This document shows, in pieces, positions 1 through 13,046 of a DNA stretch of 64,000 nucleotides. The notes under the pieces were generated by a model. The model was not told where the DNA came from, ran no database searches, and saw only the letters and a list, made by a program, of their open reading frames with translations. Position numbers and translations under genes: made by a program. This DNA comes from Epiperipatus broadwayi (taxonomy: Eukaryota; Onychophora; Udeonychophora; Euonychophora; Peripatidae). The stretch covers positions 31,565,725 to 31,629,724 of the forward strand of contig JAQFVV010000002.1 in NCBI GenBank assembly GCA_028023455.1, given 5' to 3'. The first letter of the stretch is position 1, and each line of letters begins with the position of its first letter.

Positions 1-1800
1 ACACTTTAAGCATTATTATTTTATGACTAAATTTCCAGAACATGCTCAATTGCACTTATAAATCTCTGATTCAATATGTCATTAGAATGTACAGATTGTG
101 TACAGAGTTTATATATATTAGCTAAGAGACTCGTGGTGCAGCGCCTATTGTATTTGATTTTATGTTTATGATTGGAGATTTGAATGTAGATAAATGTTAA
201 AAAAGCCAAAAATTTGTTCCAGATATTAGATCCATCTTATCCAAATATTGGTCTGTAAATAAGTTTTAGAAACTCTTAATTAAAAAATACAGCAGAACGC
301 TTTCACAGCAGGAGTTGACAGTTGGATGAGTGACGTCTTTTATATCACCATGGTTCATGGTAAAATGCTGCAAACATCGTTTTTACGTTGAATGGGAAGT
401 CTTTATTCAATGATGAAGAAAGAATCTCATAGCATAGAGATTACACTTGGACTGTTTTTTGGATTCAAGTATACCCTAATTTAAGGTCATAGCTTTTGTA
501 AAAATTAATCAATGATTCTGGAAAATCCAAATTCATGCAAAGAAAATATTTTTTTTGGATAAAAGGAAAATCAAATCCTGAAAGATCATTGTTATCAAAA
601 AAAAAAAAAATTGCAATGATAGAGGCAGAAAGTGATGTTAACATTATGAATTGGTTAGATAAATGACAAATGATGATGAATTTAAATCACCATCATTCTT
701 GGGTGATACATTTTCACATTTCATGCTGCAATTCTTGCAATAACATGGCCTGGATTTCAAATGTGAGGATAGCTTTTTCAGATAACTGAAAATTCCAAGC
801 ATATTCTTTTTGAGTAACACGACCCATGACCATGCCAGTTAATAATCATCTCATATTCTTCAGTAAATGATAATTGAAGTTTTTAATCTTCTGAATAATT
901 AAATAGTTTTGACTACCGTCAGAAGTATGTTATTATCCCTCTGGTAGGGTTTTCTCACGGAATATTTACAAAGAAAAAACATTCAAACTACGACAACCAT
1001 TCAAATATTGATCTAAAAATACGAAATATGCATTGAAAATAACGTCAATAAAAAGTGTATATTTATATAAGCGGAGATAATATGAAATAAATGCAAGTAA
1101 TAATCAAGTTAATTAGTCACAGTGAAAATCGTAACTACTATTAAATTTTATAGATATTAAATACGGAAAAATAATTACTCATGTCTCTTAGTGAAAGCGT
1201 TTTCACTTCAGTATTAATTTGTTGGACTTAGGAATAAACAACGTTGCAGTAAGTGCTTAGTGAGTTATCAAATAAATCCTATAAGTAAACGTGTGCTCCT
1301 GCTTTTTATAAAAAAAGATTAAAATGACCAGCGAAGCTTCTTCAAGAATTAAACCATTATTTATCATCCTAAACTAAATTATTCCTTTAGTACTTAGTAA
1401 GAGCTTATCAAAATGCTGCTTTTAGATTACGAGATGAAAAAAAAAGATCATTTTTTCTATAATCTGCTAAATGGATTCTCATTAAAAATTCTACCTTTGT
1501 TTGTATGTAACCTTTCTCATCATTTAGCCCAAGTCCATAAATCTTTTTAAAATATAACAATCATAAAAATATATGAATAAGTAATATTCATAATTATAAA
1601 AAACAATGTGATATTAGAAAATAACTCCAAATTCACAGATTTACTACTTTAAAATAAATTCACCAAGTTTTTCAAATATATATATATGTTAATATAGCGT
1701 ATGTGTATATACATTTTACAAAATGAAATTAAAGTTAACCTTATTAAATTTACTAATTTTAATTATAAATTTATTTAAACGCACATCAGATTATAAATGA
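1..1800. other. AT-rich unassigned DNA
   Basis: No repeat family shared with the rest of the window, no supported coding region and no RNA gene were recognised here. Short open frames are no longer than expected in AT-rich DNA and show no motif. A short TA-rich run lies near 1677-1690. Confidence 0.5.
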
Positions 1801-1802
1801 TA

Positions 1803-2504
<702 letters not shown>

Positions 2505-2775
2505 TTAATCTTAATATATAGGAAGAAATGGTGATGATTTGTAATATATAAATCATGGTAATTATTTTCTGTTACAATCAGGGCCATCTCATATGAGTCG
2601 TAGATTGTGTAGGACTCAAGGGAGCTTCATCACTGGGGATACCAAATCACAGTTATTATTAATTAAATTTATATGTAAATGAAAATGTTTAGATTTATGG
2701 ATTACTTCATTGTTAGAAATATGTTGTGATTCAAATATTTTTTATTTAAATATAAAAGAATTATTTTTTAAATTC
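2505..2775. other. Unassigned AT-rich DNA
   Basis: No recognisable gene, repeat or RNA. It separates the microsatellite from the family A insertion. Confidence 0.4.
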
Positions 2776-3786
2776 ATTTTGTGGCATTTAATCACTAAAC
2801 ATCATGTGATCATCATTCTTTATGTTTACACATGCTGTTAATACAAAGGCAAAACTCTCCATATAGTAGCACTATTCAGTGCAAGCCAGAAGGTTACTCT
2901 GGCTCCACTGAGTGACATGACTGTATAGTGTTTTGCCTCTATATTAACAGCTTGTGTAAGCATAAAGAGTGGTCTTCATGTGGTTTAGTAATTTAATATC
3001 AATTTTGCCCAATATGATTATGGTGACTGTGGTTATTAAAAAAACAAATGACACCAAATTGTACAGATGCTGGACTGAGTTCAGATCTACTATACATGCA
3101 AATGATCTTAAATTGAAAACATTATTGTGTTTTTATTTCAGAGTCAAAGCTTTATAGTTAACTAAATGTTAAAAAGGTGTTATTGGAGGATTGCATTAGA
3201 TCTAAAGATTTAGGTGCAGTGCTCTCAGATAGAAGGTTCCTCATTGTTGAAAGTCACAAACTAGAAACTGATCTGGAGATATTGGATGAGTGGGCACACC
3301 ACTATATGGAGAGTTTAGCCTCTGTATTATCAGCTTGAGTAAGCATAAGTAATGGTGATCATGTGATGTTTAGGGGTTTAATACCAACCCTGCTCAATAA
3401 TATTATGGTGACTGTGATTATTAAAGAACCAGACATCAAATTGTATAAATGCTGAATGGAATTCAGTTCTATATCATTATACAAGCAAATGAGATTGAAT
3501 TGAAATCGTGTTTTTATTTTGAACTCAAAGCTTTATAGTCAACTAAAAAGAAAAAAGATGACTGCTGGAAAGTTGCATTAGATCCTTAAGATCTAGGTGC
3601 AATGCTCTCAAATCCAAGGCTCCTCACTGATGAAAGCCACAAGCTAAAAACTAGTCTGAAGATATTGAATGTATAAGTGAGTGATAGGGATTTTATGCAG
3701 AAATATTCTTGCATTTATCAATTACTCTGGATTGCACTGAGTGGCACTACTGTATGGAGAGTTTTGACTCTGTATTTTGTGGCATT
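2776..3786 (+). mobile_element. Family A ribozyme-type repeat, tandem copy with 13 bp target duplication
   Basis: The word ATTTTGTGGCATT is present at both edges (2776-2788 and 3774-3786), so the 985 bp between them behave as one insertion. Inside are two direct units offset by exactly 383 bp, for example GCCTCT ending at 2940 and again at 3323. The next matching point (3771) is 448 bp further, so one unit lacks about 65 bp. Each unit holds a decayed hammerhead-like core (about 3237-3275 and 3620-3657). The left end, about 2803-2975, folds back on itself. A tandem, ribozyme-bearing unit with a long target duplication fits a Penelope pseudo-LTR or a retrozyme. It encodes no protein. Confidence 0.75.
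3620..3657 (+). ncRNA. Decayed hammerhead-like core, family A
   Basis: TCCTCA, then CTGATGA, AGC-CACAA-GCT, AAAAAC and TAGTC occur in hammerhead order. The essential G of the GAAA box is mutated to A, so this copy should be inactive. The family consensus restores GAAAC followed by TAGTC. Confidence 0.4.
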
Positions 3787-4640
3787 AGTTTGAAATATAT
3801 TAAATATTATTAACTCAACTCTCACACTGCATTAAATAGACATGTGCCATTTTACAGCAATAAGTAATAAAATCTATATGTAAATTAAAATGTTTAGATT
3901 TCCAAATTACTTTCATTACCTCATAATAATTATGCATAATAAGTAATTTAGTTAATCAATCATATTTTATACATTTGTATATTGTGTATTTAGAATGACT
4001 ATAGGGTTAGAGTATCAGAACCTATAAGATTGGGTTCGGAAGTCAATTCTGATACAATCTCAATTTTTTAATACCAATATTTTTTTTACTACTAGCATTA
4101 TCTTTTTTTTAATACCGATGTTATTTTTTTTTACATTTTACTAATCTGCTTTTCATTGGATTTGGACTGTATTAAAATTTGTTATTTAACTAAAATTCAT
4201 AATTGATTTATAATATCCAAATATACAATGTTCTAAATCCAAAAGAAATAGAATTATTATAAAACATTTTTTTAAAAGATAATGCACACATTTTATTAAA
4301 ATAATATCATTTAATGCCTGTTTGCTGATTGCAATGACCAAACAACATCACTTATATCTGCTCTACTGGGCATGCCTTCAAACTTCTTTATCTATTTTAG
4401 TAGAAGAAACCAATTGTTTGATTTTTAGTTATTATCCATCATTAAACAAAATATGGCTTCTAAAAATTTATCAAATAACCAATGTAAGTGTGAAAAATTT
4501 TTCCCATAAATAAATGTGATGTAACTCCTTAAAACCTCTAGTTACCTAACTAAATAGCTTGACAAGTTTCAATACTGATATAACAAGCATACAAATAATT
4601 AAATCATGATTTGGTATAATCATTCTATTATTAAACAAAT
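3787..4640. other. Unassigned AT-rich DNA
   Basis: No gene or shared repeat seen. Short reading frames here (about 60 codons) have no motif. Confidence 0.4.
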
Positions 4641-5159
4641 ATTGATAGTTTTTGGTTATGCATACTGTGGCCACTAGGTGATGCTGCAGCACAACCAAGA
4701 AGCATGCAAGTGATAAATTTATATCCAAAAATGGCTGAAATCGATAGAAAATTAAAATCACATATATAGAGAAATGGGATAGGTGATTTCTGTTTCTACA
4801 ATTTGTATTTTACTTATTTTTGAGTGATTTTTTAATTTGTATTTTACTTATTTTTGAGCCATTTCAATTTAATGCTGGGGGGGTTATTTTATGGATTTTT
4901 ACTGATTGTGTGTGTGTGTACTTTTTTAAAATTTACATATTATGTCATTTGATATTTTTACTTACTTTTGATGTCTTGCCTTAGGCATTTTAATTTCACA
5001 GATTTCAGTGATTTGTTTTATGTCTTGCTTCAGGCATTTTAATTTTAATTTCCCATCAATTTCAGCCATTTTTGGTTAGAAATTGATCACCTGCAGGCTT
5101 CTTGGTGGTGCTGCAGTGTTACCTAGCAGCTACAGTATGCATAACTGAAAACTACCAAT
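4641..5159. mobile_element. Family I inverted-repeat element, copy 1
   Basis: The first ~115 bases (ATTGATAGTTTT, then GGTTATGCATACTGTGGCC and CTAGGTGATGCTGCAGCA) recur in inverted form at 5040-5159, giving long terminal inverted repeats around an AT-rich interior. That interior has a (GT)n run and several repeats of a word containing TCTTGCCTTAGGC. There is no coding capacity. A second copy lies at 8756-9170. It is best described as a MITE or foldback element of unknown superfamily. Confidence 0.7.
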
Positions 5160-5309
5160 CAGACTTCTCAAGTGTAAGGAACTACAAAATAATAACATAT
5201 TTAAACTAAACATTACCCACAATTCCCCTAACTTACCATATATTCTTAATATTAAAAGAACTTTTAAAATAAGTTAATTGCTTCAAAATCATAAATTTTT
5301 AATAATAAA

Positions 5310-5640
5310 GATTCTTTAATTCTTTTTTATTTTATTTTTCTCAAAGAAGACAATCTTAGCTTCAAAAAAATTAATAGTGTGGCCTTATCTTTTTATTGAT
5401 ATATAAAGCAGAACTAAGATATCTATTTCTAACTCTACTTTTATTAAGCTCAAACTACTGACATATATATCTTCTTACAAAAACAAGGGATAATATACAC
5501 TACCCCAAGAATAGTCTTTTTATCAAAAAAAATTTCTCTCCCATGACAATCATTCTCAAGCATACTATAAAATACTTCTTTAGGAAGTCTATTATTGTTT
5601 CTTACTTTTACACATTCAGTTCAATAAAGATTGGATTATA
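5310..5640. repeat. Family Q dispersed repeat, copy 1
   Basis: Shares a scattered series of words with 13400-13700, including TCAAAGAAGACAA, TATTTAAGCTCAAACTA or a close variant, and CTTACAAAAACAA, in the same order and spacing. Both copies are too diverged to define ends. No protein is visible. Confidence 0.45.
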
Positions 5641-6130
5641 CAATAGTAATCTCAACAGAATAACTTAGATATCTAAAAATGTATGTTATGTTTATATTAA
5701 CATTATATTTTTACACTGCTTTTATGTTATAGAGATTCAGGTTTTCTTTCCACACAATAATTTGGGCAAAAATAGCAGCTCTGTTCACACAATTAATCTT
5801 ATATATAAAATGTATTTTCTCTGTTGTCTGATTGGTGAATGTATGAATGTTTGTTTGACATCACGTCAAATTCACAACCACTACATTTATGTAAAAGAAG
5901 TAATCCCATCATTAAATAAAAACTGTTAAGAAAAAAATCAGTATGAATGCTTCTAACTAAAGAGATATAGTATATATTTTGTGGTAAAGGTTCCCGGCCA
6001 GCTGCAGAAGCAAACACAAATGCTAATTTGTAATTTGGTGTTAAGGTCCTCTGTGTTTTCAAGGTCTGTCAATCCCCTAATATAGTTCAGATGAATGACA
6101 TACTTAGCAATGTTTAATAAAAAACATATT
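5641..6130. other. Unassigned; short segment near 5800-6070 possibly mobile-element derived
   Basis: The stretch beginning TCTTATATATAAAATG and containing TGTTTGTTTGACATCACG, ending near the GC-richer word GGTTCCCGGCCAGCTGCAG, resembles 5' ends of some Helitrons. No CTRR end, hairpin or replicase is visible. The antisense 87-codon frame across it has no recognisable domain. Confidence 0.2.
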
Positions 6131-6690
6131 TACATTAAATCTTTAAAAAAATTGTTAAAGCAACCAAATAAAAGAAAATATTACAAATATTATATTTAAT
6201 AAAAAAACATTACAAAATGACTGGTGTTTCTATATTCAACATTAATGAATGGAGCCTATTAATAAAGCTAAAAAAACATTATGACTAGTCAAAAAATCAG
6301 GAAAAAAAATTAATTTTTTTAGAGGTCGCTGCAGTAAGTATCATCTTAACATTGTCAAATATAATAGGTATATTTAAAAATGTAAATTTTAATTTAACTT
6401 TATTAAAATTTATACAATATTAAACTGTTTTGCTTAATTTACATTAAATCTTTAAGTACATATATATTTAAGGCTATAATCTTAATACTATGTGCCTTGA
6501 GTGTTCAATTTGCCACTAGAGGGACCTCTTAAAGCATTACAAAAATGACAGGTTGAAAGCCTGGCATTTTAGTACTCTGTTATAATGGCTGTCTTTCAGA
6601 TTGTTATAAATTCTCATATTTAAAATCTTTTTTTAATTTACATTAAATCTTTAAAAAAAAATTTTAAGCAACAAACTAAAAAAACCACAG
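6131..6690. repeat. Local direct repeats, unknown element
   Basis: TTACATTAAATCTTTAA occurs at about 6131, 6439 and 6637. The first and third copies continue into similar sequence (AAAAA, then TTAAGCAACnAA), about 506 bp apart. This could be a degraded pair of terminal direct repeats or a tandem. Nothing inside is coding. Confidence 0.4.
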
Positions 6691-7169
6691 ACTTTTTTAC
6701 AAGGCTGGTTGAATAATAATAGTCAGAAAATATACTATAACAGTAACTTGGTTTAATATAGTACTATAACATTACAGTTTGTTCTGCATTTCAACTTCTA
6801 AGTTTTCTTTTTAGTTTAAAATTTAAAAGGTAGAGAAGATAATGTACTTGTTTTTGTTTTGAATTGTTCAAATTAAAAACTCCACCATCAAACCTATATC
6901 ATATTTTAATGACTATTTTATGAAACCACAATAAACAGTTCCAAAAGACTTGCACAAACTGAATACAAAATTATTACATAATTACCCATTTTTATTTTAA
7001 ATGTCTTAGAGTTTTTACTGGCAGTAAATATTTTTCTCATTTCATTATGTAAAAGCTGTATAATGCTTTGAGTAAATTAAAAATCAAAATGGTATGCATG
7101 ACATTTGCTCTTGATTCTTTTCTTGGAATTGTTTAGCAACAAAAACAATGCTTACAGTTCTCTTAAAAT

Positions 7170-7712
7170 ATCAATGAGCTACCTAAACATCACATGATCA
7201 TCATTCTTTATTTCTGCTCTAGGTGGCACTACTGTATGAAGAGTTTGTTACTGTGTTAACAACTTGTGTAAAACAATAAATGGTAATCATATGATGTTTA
7301 AATGGTTTTACACCAATCCCTTAGGATGATGGTGACTATGGCTTTTAAAAAGACAAAGCCACCAAAATGTAGAGATATTGATCTGGGTTCAGACCTATAT
7401 GACTATACAAGCAAATGAGCTTAGATTGAAAACATTATTGGGTTTTCATCTTGGGACCATAGCTTTATAGTTAACTAAATAGGTAAAAGACGACTGCTAG
7501 AGGGTTGCAATAGATCCTAAGATCTAGGAGCTGTGCTTTCAGATTTGAAACTAGTCTTGATGAAAACCACAACTTTATAAACTCATCTGGGACATTGAAT
7601 GTGTAGGCACTGGATAGCCATTTTGTGTACAAATCTTCATGCATCCATTGATCACTAAGGTTTGCACTGGATGGTGCTGTTGTATGGAGAATTTACTACT
7701 AATTTATCAGTG
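7170..7712 (+). mobile_element. Family A repeat, diverged copy
   Basis: Begins with the family A outer end (AAACATCACATGATCATCA), continues through GGTGGCACTACTGTATG and the ACCAAAATGTA segment, and reaches a badly decayed ribozyme region near 7555-7600. It ends in the CATCCATTGATCACT to GTATGGAGAA segment. No target duplication was found and no protein is encoded. Confidence 0.65.
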
Positions 7713-8755
7713 AGATCTAATAAGCCTCTATGCATGACCAGAAATAACACAAACAAATTCTTGAAATTAATACTTTTGGGGTAAGCAGTGATATTCCATG
7801 ACAATTATGACAGTCTTTTTTAATTTCATTATTGATACAATGGATCAGTGAAAGAATTTTTAAGAGCAGGTGGCACAAATATTCTAAAATAATTTTGATA
7901 GTTTTTGAAGCTACTAATTTTTAAAACTTATCAGGTTTCTCAACTAGTCCCATGAACAGAGTGAGCCTGAGGGCAGCACAATATCACAAGACCTCATATT
8001 TATCTAGACCCAAGATTGCATGATCTACGTCTTGCGAAAATCAAAAAGTAAAATATTTTATCACCTGCTAAATGAAACTATGTTTTTTTCTTCAAAACTG
8101 TAATTTGTAGGCTCTATAATGAATATCACATGTGAAGTAATACAATTTTAAATGTGGTAGGCTGCACATTTTTCAATTACATTGTATACCTAAATGTTTC
8201 CGATAGTTCTAGTCCCATTAGTGTGAAATTAGCATAGGGCAAAAATGATTCTCTTTATTACCATTTTTATATATTGAAGTAAGACTTAGCAAAAAAAAAT
8301 TAAATTAGGTTGACTTTCTTAATAAATTCACAATAAAACATTGAGAAAAATAAAGATTTTTTTGCATTAGATGTATTTTATTTTGTTTTCTTAAATATTG
8401 ATGCAAAACCAAATATTATTTATACATTCTAAGTACCAATTTATGTAATTTTAATATATCTACATTTGCGAGTAAGATAATTTATTTTCTTATACCTAAA
8501 TGTTTTTAATCATGTGAAAAGGACTCCCCACCAACCCATGAAATAAAATTAGTTAATTAAAACAAAATGATATCTATATAATTTTGTGGAGCCAAAGATA
8601 CAGTAGAATATTAAAAAATTATATTTATTTATACTTTTATTTTTTTAATTCCATATTAAGTCTCTTGACTTTGATGGACGCAATATGATAAATAATCATT
8701 AGCTTTAACTAGGATGATTTTAACCACCATATTAATTAGTTGAAAATAACTTATT
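7713..8755. other. Unassigned AT-rich DNA
   Basis: No gene, RNA or repeat shared with other parts of the window was recognised. Confidence 0.4.
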
Positions 8756-9170
8756 TTGGTAGTTTTCGGTTTTTTAATGTTAAATTTTCCCCTTTAATTT
8801 ATCGCTTGGGGGGGGAGGTAGGTTGTATTTTATATATTTCACTGCTATTTTATGTATTTTTACCTATTTTGTGTGTGTGTGTGTGTGTAGTTTTTTAAAA
8901 TTTATATTATTTCAGTTGATTTTTTATTTAATGTATTGCCTTAGGCAAACCAATTTTTTTACTTTATTTTTTAATTACTTTTTATGTCTTGCCTTAGGTG
9001 TTTTAATTTCACAGACTTCAGTGATTTTTTAATGTCTTCCCTCAGGTGTTTTAATTTTAATTTTCCATCGATTTCAGCCATTTATGAATAGAAATTTATC
9101 ACTTGCATGCTTCTTGATGGTGCTGCAGCATCACCTAGTGGCCACAATATGAATAACCAAAAACTACTAT
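8756..9170. mobile_element. Family I inverted-repeat element, copy 2
   Basis: The right terminal repeat (9080-9170, with GATGGTGCTGCAGCATCACC and CTAGTGGCCACAATATG) is well kept. The left one is eroded to TTGGTAGTTTTCGGTT. The interior matches copy 1: a run of G, a (GT)n block, and TTGCCTTAGG words. A 69-codon frame running through the (GT)n block is fortuitous. Confidence 0.65.
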
Positions 9171-9892
9171 CTGTTTGTAATAGTGAAATCATTGATAGTG
9201 TTTTTGAGTTTATTTTCTTGTCTAATCTGGTTGAGTTGTGAATTGAGATAATTTTGATTATTTATTGACTAGTTTAGCTTAATGTTTTTAATGTTTGGAT
9301 TTATTATAGATAATCGTAAAAGATTATCTAAGCTGTCTAATGTCAATATTAAAAGCTAAAAAACCTTCAGACTTTACTATTTAGCTGTTTTTTTTTAAAT
9401 ATATTGAAATAACTTTTTGCTTTAAAAAAATTAATAAAATCACTAAAAGATAAAGCTTTATAAAATTAATTTAGTCATATGTAGTGAGACAAATAGGCTA
9501 AAACATCTTCCATCTTCAATTTGACATAAATAAATTTAAAGAGACACCGATTTCAATCATCATGCATGATTTTTTTATTGCTGCTGCATGAATACATTCA
9601 CAAATTGTTTCATAGAATATTTACATTTTAGAAATAACTTGTTTTTCAGCAGCCTTGCTATACACTAATGAAATAAAATGTACTGTACATAATAATTGAA
9701 ACTAATATCTCTTCAAGTTTATTTACATCTAGTTCAATGTATATTGATCCTTTTATTACAATTTTTAATGTTGAACTTTTTAATGAAAGATTTTAATAAT
9801 AAAAATCTGATTTTGCTTTCAATGAGCTAATTTATAGTAAATAATCATATCACTGAATATTAAAACCATAGCAACTATCTTTATGCGGTAAC
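9171..9892. other. Unassigned AT-rich DNA
   Basis: Nothing recognisable seen. Confidence 0.35.
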
Positions 9893-9991
9893 ATAACTAG
9901 CGCAAGCCACAGCAATTGGTGGATGCAACTATTAATTATTGGCCTTGCGTACATTGATTACTGCGGCTTACACAAGGTGGCACTTTTGTAT
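9893..9991 (+). mobile_element. Family A fragment, left of nested LINE
   Basis: GCGCAAGCCACAGCAATTGG to GGTGGCACTTTTGTAT matches the foldback centre of family A. The family resumes after the LINE at about 11268 (AACAGATTGTTAAGCATAAG). The LINE therefore sits inside an older A copy. Confidence 0.65.
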
Positions 9992-11269
9992 CTAGTGCAA
10001 GGGTGGGTAAAGAGATGGGGATTAAATTTAGTGAAGAAAAATCAAATATAATGATGGTTAATACTGAGGAAAGAGAAGTTGTAGAATTTTTATTGGGAGA
10101 TATTAAGTTAAGTGTGGTGAATAGATATAGTTATTTGGGAATTATTTTAAGTAATCAGAAAAATTATTTGGATGAATGGGAGAAAAAATTGATAAATGAA
10201 GCAAAGAAAAGAAAGGGATTGATAAAGAAATTAACAGTATTTTCATATAATAAATATGATGTAGCTAGAATTATATGGAAAGGAGTTGCAGTAGCAGGGT
10301 TAACATATGGTAATGATGCATTATATGTTAGTAAAAAGATATTAGATTATTTAGAAAAACTCAAAGGGAAGTAGGAAGACATGCATTGGATGCAGAAGTA
10401 TGGACAGCAAGGGAGGCAATTCAAGGAGAAATGGGATGGTCAAGTTTTCATATGAGAGATGCAAAAAGTAAAATGAAAATGTTTGGTAGATTGCAGTTTA
10501 TGGATAATAAAAGAATAGCTAAAATAGTATTTAATTGGGTTATGAGTAAAGGGCAGGTAACAAGATGGGTGAGAAAGGTAATGCGGTATGCAAAAGATTT
10601 GGATAAAGAATTTATATCAGTATATTTGTACAAAAGATGGGATGATTGTGTTAAGAGGATTATTGAGTGTTATAGTAGTAAGGAATGGGATAAAAGAATA
10701 AATTTATTAATAAAGACTAGGGAGTTAGAGAGATGGAGAAATAGTATGGAGAGTAAAAAGAGTTTAAATATATATAGAAATAAACAGAATATTAGGTGTG
10801 AGTTAATATATGATAATAGTAAGGAAAGTAGTTTATTGTTTAAGGCTCGAACGGGATCTTTAGCTACAAAAGAATATACATGTAAATGGAAAAATATGGG
10901 TGATTTATTTTGTAAATTATGTAAGGAAGGAATTGAAAATATTAGGCATTTGTTAATTGAATGTAAATGTTTGAAAACAGAAAGGGTACATATAATGAAG
11001 TTGTGGAAAAATAAATATGAAAAGAGTGATTATACAGAAAGTGAATTATTGGTTTTTATGCTAGGTTTGGGAAAAGATAAGGGGGATTTAGATATAAAGG
11101 TTATAGAGTTGACAAAAATTATGTTGTGGAAATGGGATAGAGCAGATTATGGGTAAATTTAGAGTGGGGAATGTAAAAGAAAGTGGCTAACAGGTTTATC
11201 TGGGCTTAATTGCTGAGATATTCTTGACTTCGTTTAAGGAGAAGCCATAATACATCACATCACATCACA
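9992..11269 (+). mobile_element. Non-LTR retrotransposon (LINE), 5'-truncated copy L1
   Basis: This is the C-terminal part of a LINE polyprotein plus 3' end. Frame 10003-10374 covers the region just after the catalytic FADD box, with the typical SEEKSNIMM and YSYLGIILS words. Frame 10386-11156 carries a zinc knuckle, CKLCKEGIENIRHLLIEC (C-x2-C-x8-H-x4-C), near residue 178. The two frames are separated by a one-base deletion near 10360: the copy at 49680 has GAAAAAGCTC where this one lacks the G. The 3' end is TTCTTGACTTCGTTTAAGG, then an ACATC pentanucleotide tail. Almost identical to 48788-49897 on the other strand. Confidence 0.88.
10003..11156 (+). pseudogene. LINE ORF2 C-terminal region, one frameshift
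   Basis: Two abutting frames (123 and 256 codons) encode the thumb and C-terminal region of a retrotransposon reverse transcriptase protein. The protein would normally nick target DNA and prime reverse transcription of its own RNA. The fingers/palm and the endonuclease are missing because of 5' truncation. The C-x2-C-x8-H-x4-C knuckle is intact. Lys-rich composition (LWKNKYEKSDYTESELLVF) and loss of only one base suggest a relatively young copy. It cannot be autonomous. Confidence 0.85.
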
Positions 11270-11335
11270 ACAGATTGTTAAGCATAAGAAATGGTGGCCA
11301 TATGATGTTTTAATGGTTTAGTATTGGGTATTCAT
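11266..11335 (+). mobile_element. Family A fragment, right of nested LINE
   Basis: Continues the family A copy begun at 9893: AAGCATAAGAAATGG, CATATGATGTTTTAATGGTT. It is the far side of the LINE insertion. Confidence 0.6.
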
Positions 11336-11601
11336 GCTTTGTTACCAAGTTAGGCATCATTCAGTATTGATATATATCTAGTGGCTTATATTTGTATGGC
11401 TTGTCAGCAGTGAAGCAAAGTAGCTGCAAAAGAAACTTGATTCTAAAATGCATGTATTTTATGAAGCTATCTGTCAATTTTTCCACAGCAACCATAATAA
11501 AATGTAAGTAAATGTATTTTGCTCAGAATAATTTAAGATGATGTCTCTTTAAGTTTATTTATATATTGCAATTTACTGAATTAAAGAAAATATTTGAAAT
11601 A

Positions 11602-11882
11602 CAGGCACTCTTTACATAACTAGAACCTAATTTTAAATATAGGGAATTTGAACTCAGACTTTCAACTACCCTTCAACTATCCATACTATCTAATACCACT
11701 GATACACATGACCATACATGTAGAAAAGATGCAATATGTATATTGGTGATTATTTATCTTTTCTACATGTATACAGTGATGTGTATCAGTAGTATGAGCT
11801 AGTATGGTTGAAGGGTGCTTTAAAGTCTGAGTTCAAATCCCCTATATAAATAAGAGAAAATGTATAACTGTGAGTGCCATTT
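11602..11882. repeat. Family C foldback, ribozyme core lost
   Basis: An inverted repeat centred near 11745. The left arm contains GAACTCAGACTTTCAACTA and ACATGTAGAAAAGAT. The right arm has ATCTTTTCTACATGTAT and TAAAGTCTGAGTTCAAAT. The arms match the non-ribozyme part of family C. The outer words CAGGCACTC and GAGTGCC extend the pairing. No CTGATGA core lies at the centre. Confidence 0.7.
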
Positions 11883-12261
11883 TAAATTTGTAAGTACTGT
11901 TCTAATAGAAAATTACTGGTGAAGATAATTATAAAAAGGTGACATTGCTAGTTTCCTAATGTTAAATTAAGGATTTAAAAAGTTTTCAAAACCATATAAT
12001 TAATTAGTCATTTTATTTAAGTCACCACTTAATTTTAAAAAATTAAAATCATTGTCAGAGAACTTTTGAGTTATATACATACAAATTTTGTACTATGAAT
12101 CAACCGAAAGAACATAGTATACATTTATAACAATTGGTTAGGAATAAATTGTTATGAATATTATAAAGTGAAAATAAACAAAGCCTTGACTATAGTTAAT
12201 TAAATATGTCTTAGATAATGTTTTATTGAAAGTTCGTGATGACATTTTACATGTAATTATA

Positions 12262-12556
12262 TATGGGATTATTTCCACCATCTAGAATTAATTGTTAACA
12301 AGCTCTAAAAAAAATTAATTTATTTAAATTTTTTTAAATAGATTCAGCTGTTAATAATGATGCATAGCTTAGTATATAACATAATGTTATCAATGACATT
12401 CCTCTCTTCTTCAGATGTTGCCTGCACAGTCAGTGGCAATGTGAATATAGAAATTAAACCTAGGTCTTTAGACTCAAATATTGAATTTAAGATGACCCTC
12501 TATTCAACTAAACTAGTTAGTCATAGGCAACAGTCAATATAAATTTTATATACTTA
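12262..12556 (-). mobile_element. Family D tRNA-derived SINE, decayed copy
   Basis: Read on the minus strand it has a tRNA-like head (12460-12540, boxes eroded), the GTCACTG/CAGGC linker, a CTGAAGAAGAG word (12398-12408) and an AT-rich tail ending in GATGGTGGAAATAATCCC. The order matches the better copies at 53147-53500 and 60440-61010. Confidence 0.55.
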
Positions 12557-12670
12557 TTATTATTGCATTTATCTAGAAAAAAAATCTACATTCATTAGTA
12601 AGTCACTTTTGTATAGTATACCTACTACTTCATTTATTCTGATATAATATATATTTATTTTCTTAATTGT

Positions 12671-12953
12671 AGTGGTGGTGGTGGTGGGTGGGTGGGTGAG
12701 TGGGTGTGTGGGTGGTGGTGGTTGTGGGGGTGGTGTTAGAGGTGGTGTTGGTGGCGGTGGTGGTAGTTGTGGGGTGGGGGGAGAGGGTGGTAGTGGTGAG
12801 GGTGGGGGTGATGGTGGCAGTGAGGTAGCAGAGAGGGTGGTGGCAGCGGCAATGGCAGTGGTGGTCGTAGTAGTAGTAGTAATCAACATCATTATTGTTG
12901 TTGTGTTGTGGCTGGTACTGTTATTATTATTATTGCTGCTGCTACTACTGCTG

Positions 12954-13035
<82 letters not shown>

Positions 13036-13046
13036 CATTATTATTA
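12671..13046. repeat. GGT/GTG-rich tract followed by (TTA)n
   Basis: About 200 bp of imperfect GGTGGT/GGGTG repeats (12671-12870) on the plus strand pass through GTAGTAGTAG and GCTGCTGCTAC into ~90 bp of pure TTA/ATT repeat (about 12955-13046). Frames on both strands (poly-Gly/Val and poly-Pro/Thr) are low-complexity artefacts. Runs of three or more G allow G-quadruplex folding. Confidence 0.95.

Noticed and set aside
5799-6062. Minus-strand 87-codon frame starting MKTQRTLTPNYK
   Set aside because: No domain, no splice context, and the DNA resembles a mobile-element end. Coding is not supported.
10448-10633. Minus-strand 61-codon frame, repeated at 28791-28973 and 49412-49597
   Set aside because: It is the antisense shadow of the LINE coding sequence, conserved only because the LINE copies are alike.
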